Shown here: in pieces, positions 55,111-64,000 of the stretch | Layout: the number at the start of each line of letters is the position of its first letter | Position numbering within the stretch: position 1 is the first letter of the stretch | NCBI GenBank assembly: GCA_026770025.1 | Contig: JAMXDE010000004.1 | Span: 372,001 to 436,000 of the forward strand | Reading direction: 5' to 3' | Source of the DNA: Craspedostauros australis | Lineage: Eukaryota; Bacillariophyta; Bacillariophyceae; Mastogloiales; Achnanthaceae | Length of the DNA: 64,000 nt | Program-made: the position numbers and the translations under genes | The notes under the pieces: generated by a model | The model's database searches: none | The model's input: the letters and a program-made list of their open reading frames with translations, nothing else | Told to the model about the DNA's origin: nothing

Positions 55111-55929
55111 TGTTGGAAATCCGGGGTAACCCAGTCTCTAGTAGTAGTATCTGATTACCTATTCCTGTTGTTGCATTGTTGGAACTGTGAGTACAACATC
55201 TCCATCTCTTTCAATTCCATTTGCCATAACATACATAATCCACAGTAGCACACAGTCTTGCCCTTGCTCATGTAGTGCTGTCTCCTGCTTCATCATGTCA
55301 TGCATCATGCACTTCATGTACATCTCATCTTGCAGTATCGGTGCATCTTATCATTCATCTCAGATATTCCATCTCCTGCTCTCTGCATGCATCTCATCAT
55401 GCATTTCAGTAGTTTCATTTCGCTCTACGCTCATGCAGTACATCTCGTAGTCATCTGGGTATCTCCTCACAGGTTTCGTATCGATCGATCCCACATCGTC
55501 CTCGATTCCTCAGAATTCCTCTCACACGACCATCATGTCACCTGTCGTTTCTCTTTCGTGCTCTTGGGTGACTGGGGGATCGCCTCTGTTTCTCCTTCTC
55601 ACCGTTTCTCCCTTTCAGGTGACTCCGGTGTGTCTCTGTCCGTAGAGGCGCGTCGACTTGGTTGGGATTTATTGTTCGCGTTGTCCATAGTTGTTGGCCC
55701 ATGCGCGGATGCATCCCTAGTGGTAAAATCATAGGTTCGCCCTTACTTCCATGACGGACCGTGGACAGACCCTGTGATGCAAGACACGATTGGTTGCGTG
55801 AGGTGGGACAGGCTTACAAGGCTGTCCGAGTGTGATCAACAATGTTGAATCCATTGAGTCGTGAAGATATTATTGGGAGGTGCGGCAATCATGGGTATCT
55901 TGACAAAGTCGTACCCCCGATTCCTGACA
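55111..55929 (-). repeat. E2 5' LTR
   Basis: 819 bp, apparently identical to 50,190-51,008. Confidence 0.9.
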
Positions 55930-55935
55930 ATGGAA
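55930..55935. repeat. E2 target-site duplication, right copy
   Basis: ATGGAA, matching 50,184-50,189. Confidence 0.75.
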
Positions 55936-58900
55936 TGGAAGGAAACAACGACGTGGCTCTCATGATGACAGATGAGTTAATTTGTGTCCCCACCTCGGGA
56001 AACACGAACGAATTGGAAAATGTGACCAACTTATCCGTGAACACAGACGAGGGAAAAACACGCGACATCGGAAGCAACAATCAATCCGACTCCAACGTAA
56101 TGGAAGACGTCGCCTTTGCATCCATCGTCGAACAGACTGACACTTCTCCCATTGTTTCCTTGAGACCACACAACGCCAACAACAAGATGAGCAACTCCAA
56201 CCAAGGACAAGAGTCCTACTACGACGCAAGCCTGACCAACGAAGGGACCACCGACACTGAAGATGTGGACAACGACATGGGCGATGCCAACCGAGAAGAA
56301 GAGGCACGTCGCCCTATCTTTAACTTCGCCCCAGAGCTCTCTCGTGTGGACCGCATGATCGGGAACTCGACAGGGCTTACCACCAACACGGCCTGGTGCC
56401 CTCTGTGCCTCAAGCGAGGACCACTTTACGCCTGGTGCGTGGAGTGCCCCCAAGTCCCTTTCTTCATCCAGCTCCACAACGAGCCGCGTGGCAATGTGCC
56501 AACCAACGACGAAGAGCGCGCGGAACGACGTACCAGACTCGAAAGAGCTGGCTCCCTCCGCAATGCGGTTCGAGCATCGCTGAGCAACGTGCTCAAAGCC
56601 GATGATGTGCGTTGTGAGCTCGCCTTACTGTGCTATGACGCTGTGGCCACTCACAGCTGGGACCGCGTCCCTCTCATCGAGCCACGCACGGTGTATTTCA
56701 AACTGCACGAGATCGGGATGCACACCACACTGGGAGTGTGTCGCAACCCATGCAACATCAACAACAGTTTGGAAGCCCGTCGCTTCGACCCCCTCCCAAG
56801 CGATCTGATTTCGCGCATGACCCACCATGCCGCGAACTCCATCCTTTGGACCTATAATCAAGGTGACGGCGGAGTCAGAGACCCAAAGCCAGAGCACTGG
56901 GTGCTGCCAATCTACTCTGAACGCGAAGAGCAACACGAAGTGGCAATAATGGTCAGCAACACCGACAACGTCAGCGCAAGGCGCTCCTCCGTCGCACCGG
57001 ACAACTACGAGACCAACACCTGGTTGGGAGATTCTGGCGCATCGTGCCATCTCACCAACAACGACGAAGGGATGACCAACGTTCGCGTCTCCGATCAGAA
57101 TGTGAAGATCGGGAGCGGGCGCTTCCTCAAGGTAACCAAGGTGGGCGACAAGCGCATGACCGTCATGCAAAGAAACGGGAGGAGATACAACGTGGTGCTC
57201 AAGTCGGTGAAGTACGTGCCCAAGTTGTGGGTCAATCTACTGAGCGTCAACAAGGCTCTCGAAAGCGGATTCAACATCAGCAACCGCGGCGTCATCATGA
57301 CCCTGAAGAAAGGCAAGGCCCGCATCACCTTTGACCGCATCATGGCGACTCACAGCGGGTTCGTTTGCGGAGTGACCATGGTGAACAATGCCAAGACCGA
57401 CGACCAAGCTCATGTTGGTGTGTCAACCGACGCACCAGTCGACATCAACACAATCCATAAAAAGTTAGGCCACGTTGACGCGTACACCATCTCTCGAACA
57501 GCAGGGAGGTACGGCTGGAACGTGACAGGAAAACTGAACGTGTGTGTTGACTGCGCGATTGGGAAATCGCGACAGAGACCGATGTCGAAATCGACTCAAC
57601 AACGAGCGAAAGGAGTCGGGGATCGATTGTTCATGGACACATCAAGCGTTCAGACACACAGCCTGGGAAGGGGCAAATACTGGCTTCTTGTGATCGACGA
57701 TTACAGTGACTACTGCTGGAGTTACTTCATCACAGAGAAAAGCGACGTGGGGTCGAAGATGCTTTTGTTGTTCCAATGGCTCCAGGCGAATCAGCGAGTA
57801 ACGGTTCAGAATGTCAGATGTGACAACGCAGGAGAGAATCGTTCTACAGAGAAACTCTTACTTAACAAGGGATTCGCCCCAACCTTCGAGTACACTGCGG
57901 CATCGACTCCCCAACAGAACGGTCGCGTCGAAAGGAAATTCGCAACACTCTACGGCAAAGTACGCGCCATGCTGAATCAAACCCATCTACCAAAAACAAC
58001 GCGAGGCAAGCTGTGGGCAGAGGCTGCTCACACGGCGACGCAGCTGGAGAACATCATTGGCACGAAGTCAAGGGAGCCAGCGTGTATACTGTTAAACGGA
58101 AAAATCCCGAAGTATGCAAATGACCTGCGTGTGTTCGGTGAGATGGGGATGGTACACATCGGTGGACAGACTATCAAGGCCAAGCTAGACGACCGCTCCA
58201 AACCTGCCATGTTCGTGGGATACGGAGAGTCGCACGCGAAAGGAGTGTACCGCATGATGAACCTTGCTACCTCGAGAATCCTGATGACTCGAGACGTAAC
58301 ATGGTTGAATAAGTCGTATGGAGAGTTCAAAGGTATTAAGGATGCCAGCAGATCCAGAGTAATGAACGCAGACGACGACTCCTCATCAAGAGACTCGTCT
58401 CCAGAGAAAGGAGTGACTTGGCTTCGTCAATCGGACAGTATGAGTGACATAGAGATCGATGACGATGACCAGCGCAGCAGAACCAGAGAACAAGGAGATT
58501 CAGAAGATGCTGCGGTAGAGCAGGACGACCTGCTACCCGTCCAGGAGGATCAGGAACCAGACGAAGACGTCGGCGATGAATCCGGAAGGGACGAGGATGG
58601 AAGGAGTGAGGAAAGAACGGTAGAGCAAGAACCGCCCTCGACTCCAGTCGCAACACCTGTTGCGCACGTACCAAGAATGGTCAGAGATCTCGCAGGGTAT
58701 AACAACTCGCCCGTTCCTAAGGAGGACAGAGACTACGGATCTAGCGAGGCATCGGAATCTGACGAGGAGAAGCAAGAAACTGCCCAAGAGACAGAAGCCG
58801 AAACAGCGGCGACAGAGGGGCCGAGCTTCCATACAGACGGGTCGATGTTCAACAGAGACGTCGCAGGGATGATGATAGACACCACTCACGGAAAGATGAA

Positions 58901-60479
58901 ATTGGATGACTTCATCGCTGCGAGCCAAGTGACGAACGATCGAGTCAGACCCGAGCAAGCAAGCGTAGCTATGATGCTAGACCCTACCACCTTCGAAGAA
59001 TGCTGGGACCATGCAGATCCCGAGAAGAGGAAGAAGTGGAGAGAGGCCATCAATAAGGAGTTCAACGATATGACCCGAAGGGGAGTATGGGAGAAGATCA
59101 AGAGGAACCGAATGCCGAGGGATCGGCGATGCGTGAAGACCAAATGGGTATTCAAGGAGAAGAGGAACGGAGTCTTCCGGGCCAGACTCGTCGCCTGCGG
59201 CTACTCACAGATCGCAGGAGTGGACTTCTCAGCACACCACGCACCAGTGATTCATGATGCAACCTACCGCATCATGCTCACTATGAAGATGCTGCTGCAC
59301 ATGGATAGTATGATCATCGACTTCGAGACAGCATTCCTGCATGGAGAACTCGACGAAGAGATCTACATGCAATGCCCAAAGGGGATGAGGCATGAGGCCG
59401 ACGAATGCTTGCTGCTCAAGAAGACCATCTACGGATTAGTGCAGAGCTCCAGACAATGGAACAAAAAGCTGGTCGACATTCTACTCAAGCTGGGATTTCG
59501 ACAGAGCAAAGTGGATCCATGCCTTCTGATTCGGAATCAGGAAGGGAGACTACTGCTGATAGGCACCTACGTCGACGACTGCCTATGCATCGGAGAAAAG
59601 GAGGAGTTGAAGCAACTGACCATCGACATCAAAGCTGAGCAATTCGGAATCAAGGTGGAGAACGACCTCGAAGACTACCTCAGCTGCAAGATCATCTTCA
59701 ACAACGATCAGTCGAACTGTTGGGTGAACCAGCCACACATCATCAAGAACATCATCGATACATTCAAGGATGACGTGCTGACTCTACAACGATACGGAAC
59801 TCCAGGAACACCAGGACAGGGTATCCAGAGAAACAGCGACCTACCCAAAGTGGATAGTGACCGACACAGCAGATACCGAAGCGGAGTAGGTATGCTGCTA
59901 TACTTGGTGAAGCACTCGCGACCAGACATTGCGAATGCGGTGCGCGAACTTACCAAGGTGCTGGACGGACCATCAGCTGCAGCATACAAGGAGATGCTGC
60001 GAGTAATGAAGTTCGTATCGGACACGAGGGACTACGGACTACGAATGCAACCAACCCCGCTGGAGAACGACGCATGGAAGATCGAGATCTACGCAGACAG
60101 CGAGTTTGCGGGAGACAAGGATAACCGGATCAGTGTCGGGGGACATCTCGTCCTACTGCAAGGGGTGCCCATCGTATGGAGATCGAAGGCACAACGAAGT
60201 GTAACTCTCAGCTCGACAGAGGCGGATTACATCGCCCTGTCAGAAGCAGGAAAAGAGATTCGCTTCCTCACGCAGCTAATGGAGGACATCGGGTTGACGA
60301 TGACCAAACCAGTGGATGTGTACGTGGACAATGTGGGGGCTATCTTCATTGCCTCCAATCCGTCGACATCAGCGCGAACGAGACACATCGATATACGACA
60401 TCATTTCACTCGGGAGCTGATAGACAACGGAGAGGCACGAATTCAATTTGTGCGCTCAGAGGACAACATCGCAGACGGC
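55930..60479 (+). CDS. E1 pol: connecting region, protease, integrase, reverse transcriptase, RNase H (3' truncated)
   Basis: In frame with gag once E2 is ignored. First about 360 residues: an acidic stretch, then a Cys-rich region (WCPLCLKRGP at 56,394; WCVECP at 56,433) and a helical part (LLCYDAVATHSWD), not typical of copia. Protease WLGDSGASCH (Asp codon 57,030). Integrase triad: Asp at 57,636, Asp at 57,822, Glu at 57,930, with D-35-E spacing; VDCAIGKSRQRP before it is the HHCC end. Reverse transcriptase: TKWVFKEKRNGVFRARLVAC, IDFETAFLHGEL, TYVDDCLCIG (YVDD at 59,568). RNase H: YADSEFAGDKDN, STEADYIALSEAGKE, ending EDNIADG where E3 begins; the last 25 or so residues are lost. No internal stops. 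Confidence 0.92.
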
Positions 60480-61218
60480 TGTTGGAAATCCGGGGTTATA
60501 GTTAGTACTAAATTCTAATCTGCTGTTAGAAACTGTACCGTTTTAGAACTGTGAGCACAATCTCACTTTCTCTTCTGATTTCGTTTTCTTGACAGGCATC
60601 TATCGCAGTAACGACACGGGGCATCCTGTTGTCTCTTAGGTGCTTCCCTCTTCATTCATCATGCTCTGTTCTTGCTTCCTTGTCTCTGTATTGCTGTAGC
60701 TGTCTACGTTTGTATGGTAGGGATCTGCAGCCTTGAGCACTTGCCTGTCTCATGTTGATCTTCATGACGCCATCGTCTCATAGCCGATGTCTCCTTTGGT
60801 GATGTTCCAAACCTGCGGATGTTCTGATCCTTTCTGATGTTTCCAAACCTGCGGATGTTCTTGTCCGCAGGAGGGGCGCGTGCTGTCCTCTGAAGAAGGT
60901 GCGTCACTTGCCCATGGACATGTTGTTCTGATCGACGTCGTCGTCTGGATGGTTGCCATGGTTGGCATGGTATCGGGACCTCCTGATCCACCGTGGGTGT
61001 CTTCCTTACGTTACCAGAGGACAGGCTACCCTCCTCGCGGTTATACAGGTGTCAATCGCGTCCGTATGCTTAGTCATAGTCATAATGACATGGTATACAA
61101 AGGTGTGACAAATAGTCTCCGAACATGTGACGAATAGTATTCAAAGCTGTGACGAACAATGTTGGGAGGTGCGGCAATTACGGGTATTCCGACAAAGTCG
61201 TACCCTCAATTCCTAACA
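60480..61218 (-). repeat. E3 3' LTR
   Basis: 739 bp, minus strand TGTTAGGAATTGAGGG to GGATTTCCAACA. It sits directly in the E1 RNase H codons; its target duplication partner is outside the window. Confidence 0.88.
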
Positions 61219-61230
61219 CCCTTCCATTGT
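61219..61230 (-). other. E3 polypurine tract
   Basis: AATGGAAGGG on the minus strand abuts the LTR. Confidence 0.6.
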
Positions 61231-61292
61231 CGCATCGACAACATAACATCCATCATCATCGTCCTTCTCTCTCACCTTTCGCCTTACTCCCA

Positions 61293-64000
61293 TTAATCCA
61301 TTGCAGACCGCAGTTGGATGAAGTGATTCTTGTGGTTGTCATAGATTTCCTTTTTGGTGTTCTTTGTGAAGCCGTCTGCGATGTTATCTTCCGATCGCAC
61401 GAATTTGGTTACGGCTTCTCCATTTTTGACGAGTTCACGTATGAAGTGATGTCGGATGTCGATGTGCCTTGTTCTTGCGGATGTCGATGGATTGGAGGCG
61501 ATGAAGATCGCTCCGACGTTGTCGACCATAACGTCCGCGGGTTTGTGCATCCTTAATCCGATGTCGCTCATCAGTTGCGTCACGAAGCGGATTTCTTTCC
61601 CTGCTTCTGACAGTGCGACGTACTCTGCTTCTGTCGAACTGAGCGTTACGCTGCGTTGTGCCTTTGATCTCCATATGATCGGCACTCCTTGTAGTAGGAC
61701 GATGTGCCCTCCTACGCTGATGCGATTGTCCTTGTCGCCCGCGAATTCGCTGTCGGTGAATATTGCAATCTTCCATGCATCGTTAGTCAGTGGACTCGGT
61801 TTCATCTTCAGTCCATACTCTCTCGTGTCCCACACGAACTTCATGACTCGTAGCATCTCCTTATATGCTGAGGCTGTTGGTCCGTCCAATACTTTGGTCA
61901 GTTCTCGCACTGCATTGGCAATGTCGGGTCGAGAATGTTTTACCAGGTATAGCAGCATGCCTACTCCGCTTCGGTATCGGCTGTGTCGCTGTTCGTCCAC
62001 TTTGGGTGCATCGCTGTTCCTTTGGATGCCTTGCCCTGGTGTCCCTGGTGTTCCGTATCGTTGTAGCTTCAGCACATCGCTCCCGAACGTATCGATGATG
62101 TTCTTGAGGATGTGTGGCTGGTTGACCCAACAGTTCGTCTTGTCATGGTTGAAGATGATCTTGCAGCTTAGATAGTCTTCAAGATCTTCCTCCACTTTCA
62201 CCCCGAACCGTTCCGCTCGGATATCCTTCACGAGCTTCTGCAGTTCCTGCTTTTCTCCGATGCAGAGACAATCGTCCACGTAGGTGCCGATTAAAAGCAG
62301 TTGCCCTTCCTGATTCCGAATCAGTAGGCATGGGTCTACCTCACTCTGTCTGAACCCCAATTTGAATAGGATGTCGACGAGCTTCTTGTTCCATTGTCTG
62401 GCGCTCTGCACGAGTCCGTAGATGGTTTTCTTGAGCAGCAGGCATTCGTCGGTTTCGTGTTTCATGCCTTTCGGGCATTGCATGTAGATCTCTTCGTCGA
62501 GGTCTCCATGCAAGAATGCTGTCTCAAAGTCGATGATGATGCTGTCTAGCTTCAGTATCATCTTCATGGTGAGCATGATACGGTAGGTTGCATCATGTAT
62601 CACCGGAGCGTGGTGCGCTGAGAAGTCGACTCCTGCGATTTGCGAGTATCCGCATGCCACGAGTCTGGCGCGGAATACCCCATTTCTCTTTTCCTTGAAG
62701 ACCCATTTGGTCTTCACGCACCGCCGATTCCTCGGCATCCGGTCCTTCTTGATCTTTTCCCATACTTTCCTTCTGGCCATATCGTAGAATTCCTTGTTGA
62801 TGGCTTCTCGCCATTTCTTTCTCTTACTGGGGTCCGCGTGGTCCCAGCAGTCCTCGAATGTGGTTGGGTCCAGCAGCATAGCGATGCTCGCTAGTTCCAT
62901 CCCATCCTCATTCTGTTCATTGTTCAATGCTTGGTCCGCAGTGATGATGTCGTCGAGTCTCATCATTCCGTGAGGTGTATCTATCATCATACCTGCGATA
63001 TCTCTGTTGAATGTTGACCCGTCCGCGTGGAAGTCGGGTCCTCCTGTGTCCGATGGGGATGCGATAGTCTCTTGGGGTGTCTCGTACCCTTCGTCTGTAT
63101 TTGGTTCTGACTCATCGCTCGATTCGAGGTCTCGCTCTTCCTCTGGGATGGGTTCTTTGTTGTACCCTGCGAGAGCACTCACCATCCTTGGTACGCGTTG
63201 CACAGGTTCTGCGATAGGGGTCTGCTTGGGCTCGTCTTTGGCCTCTTCATTAGCTCTCCCCTCATCGTCCCTTCCGAATTCGTCGCCTTCTTTATCGTTC
63301 GACTCATTTCCCCCTTGGGTGGGGAGCAAGTCATCTTGCCCTCGCGCAGCGTCTTCTGTATCTTCTTTCTCTCCGGCTCTGCTGCTGCGATCTGCGTCGT
63401 CGGCCTCCATTCCTTCGATGGTCTCCGATCGTCGCTCCCAAGCTGCTCTCGTGTGTCGAGTCTTCATACCCGATGTAGAGTCGTCATCTTCCAGATCTAT
63501 CAATATTGATCTGTTGGCATTCTCGATACCTCTGAATTGCCCATATGACTGATTCATCCATGTCACGTCTCTCGTGATTAGGATCTTAGTTGTTGCGAGG
63601 TTCAGCATTCGATATACTCCCTTCGCGTGTGACTGGCCGTATCCGACGAACATAGCTGGTCTGGATCTGTCGTCCAGTTTCGCCTTTATCGTGCGGCCGC
63701 CAACATACACCATGCCTATTTCTCCAAAAACGCGCAATCCATCCACGTAGGTGGGGATCCGGTTGTTGAATAGTACGCATGCTGGTTCTCTCGTTTTCGT
63801 CCCGATGATATTCTCCAATTGGGTAGCGGTTCTGGCCGCTTCGGCCCATAATTTTCCTCGGACATTTTTCGGCAGGTGCGTGTGATTGAGCATGGCTCGA
63901 ACTTTCCCGTACAACGTGGCGAATTTTCTTTCCACGCGACCGTTCTGTTGCGGTGTAGATGCTGCAGTGTACTCGAACGTTGGGGCGAACCCTGCGACGA
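61293..64000 (-). CDS. E3 pol, C-terminal part (integrase end, reverse transcriptase, RNase H)
   Basis: Open from the window edge to a stop at 61,293; over 900 residues. Starts in integrase at FAPTFEYTAASTPQQNGRVE, with the catalytic Glu, then GMVYVGGRTIKAKLDDRSRP. Reverse transcriptase: TKWVFKEKRNGVFRARLVAC, FETAFLHGDLDEEIYMQCPK, TYVDDCLCIGE. RNase H: FTDSEFAGDKDNR, STEAEYVALSEAGKE, ARTRHIDIRHHFI, EDNIADGFTKNTKKEIYDNH to the end SAMD. Very close to E1 over the shared length and gives the RNase H end that E1 lacks. No stops, so likely an active copy. Confidence 0.92.
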   Translation of the reverse strand, partial: VAGFAPTFEYTAASTPQQNGRVERKFATLYGKVRAMLNHTHLPKNVRGKLWAEAARTATQLENIIGTKTREPACVLFNNRIPTYVDGLRVFGEIGMVYVGGRTIKAKLDDRSRPAMFVGYGQSHAKGVYRMLNLATTKILITRDVTWMNQSYGQFRGIENANRSILIDLEDDDSTSGMKTRHTRAAWERRSETIEGMEADDADRSSRAGEKEDTEDAARGQDDLLPTQGGNESNDKEGDEFGRDDEGRANEEAKDEPKQTPIAEPVQRVPRMVSALAGYNKEPIPEEERDLESSDESEPNTDEGYETPQETIASPSDTGGPDFHADGSTFNRDIAGMMIDTPHGMMRLDDIITADQALNNEQNEDGMELASIAMLLDPTTFEDCWDHADPSKRKKWREAINKEFYDMARRKVWEKIKKDRMPRNRRCVKTKWVFKEKRNGVFRARLVACGYSQIAGVDFSAHHAPVIHDATYRIMLTMKMILKLDSIIIDFETAFLHGDLDEEIYMQCPKGMKHETDECLLLKKTIYGLVQSARQWNKKLVDILFKLGFRQSEVDPCLLIRNQEGQLLLIGTYVDDCLCIGEKQELQKLVKDIRAERFGVKVEEDLEDYLSCKIIFNHDKTNCWVNQPHILKNIIDTFGSDVLKLQRYGTPGTPGQGIQRNSDAPKVDEQRHSRYRSGVGMLLYLVKHSRPDIANAVRELTKVLDGPTASAYKEMLRVMKFVWDTREYGLKMKPSPLTNDAWKIAIFTDSEFAGDKDNRISVGGHIVLLQGVPIIWRSKAQRSVTLSSTEAEYVALSEAGKEIRFVTQLMSDIGLRMHKPADVMVDNVGAIFIASNPSTSARTRHIDIRHHFIRELVKNGEAVTKFVRSEDNIADGFTKNTKKEIYDNHKNHFIQLRSAMD

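Larger units (their letters stand above)
50190..55929 (-). mobile_element. Non-autonomous, internally deleted copia element E2
   Basis: 5,740 bp on the minus strand, inserted between gag and pol of E1. Both LTRs are 819 bp and I see no difference between them. The inside (51,009-55,110) has remnants of gag and pol with large gaps: gag knuckles, protease, most of integrase, the YVDD region and most of RNase H are missing or unrecognisable. Recent movement must have used proteins from relatives such as E1 or E3. Confidence 0.88.
48302..60479 (+). mobile_element. Ty1/copia element E1, host of two nested insertions
   Basis: Plus strand. 5' LTR 48,302-49,078; gag from 49,160; E2 inserted at 50,190-55,929; pol resumes at 55,930 and is cut at 60,479 by E3. 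The 3' end is outside the window beyond E3. Removing E2 and one ATGGAA restores one continuous gag-pol frame, so E1 was intact when E2 landed. Confidence 0.9.
60480..64000 (-). mobile_element. Ty1/copia element E3, 3' half
   Basis: Minus-strand copy of the E1 family inserted in E1; runs past the right edge. LTR, polypurine tract and an intact pol end are visible. Confidence 0.9.

Noticed and set aside
55842..55929. Apparent start (MLNPLSREDI) of the E1 pol ORF
   Set aside because: These codons are E2 LTR sequence that happens to be open in frame; the native upstream sequence is gag at 50,189.

Overview
The window is nuclear DNA of a eukaryotic alga, most likely a diatom or related photosynthetic stramenopile. 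Several genes have GT-AG introns. Three predicted proteins start with an endoplasmic reticulum signal-like hydrophobic segment followed by an ASAFAP-like motif (TAAFAPQ, SVCAFQ, AHSFTT), the signature of heterokont bipartite plastid-targeting presequences. A Ycf34 gene, plastid-encoded in red algae, is nuclear here. A helicase-associated-domain protein and Ty1/copia elements of stramenopile type agree with this. No tool was run: exon limits and domains come from reading the sequence.

Region 1 (1-31,000) is gene-dense. In order it holds: the 3' end of an unrecognised gene; a tandem pair of minus-strand coiled-coil, possibly Myb/SANT-like proteins; a tandem pair of spliced, plastid-targeted DUF4239 (bestrophin-like) membrane proteins; a 76-residue spliced membrane protein; nuclear Ycf34; a single-pass membrane protein; a four-unit helicase-associated-domain protein; the ribosome-biogenesis nuclease NOB1; a five-exon phosphoinositide phospholipase C; a membrane-anchored phosphopantetheine adenylyltransferase-like enzyme; a tRNA-like locus; and a broken ankyrin-BTB gene.

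Region 2 (31,000-46,000) is a retrotransposon inside a retrotransposon. A decayed copia fragment (31,051-32,452 and about 42,389-43,640) is split in its reverse transcriptase by a young 9.9-kb copia element. That element has near-identical 687/688-bp LTRs, a CGCAT target duplication, and an unusual layout in which gag-protease-integrase and reverse transcriptase-RNase H lie in two ORFs 755 bp apart. A second ankyrin gene, with 13 repeats and a dead BTB tail, follows. The two ankyrin-BTB copies therefore flank the fragment.

Region 3 (48,302-64,000) is a second nest built from one copia family. A plus-strand element (E1) carries an intact gag-pol that is interrupted twice: between gag and pol by a minus-strand, internally deleted 5.74-kb copy (E2) whose two 819-bp LTRs look identical, and in RNase H by another minus-strand copy (E3) that runs off the window. 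E2 appears to be a coding-dead element moved recently in trans. The family has a 12-bp palindrome directly after its 5' LTR and an additional Cys-rich region between the gag zinc knuckles and the protease.
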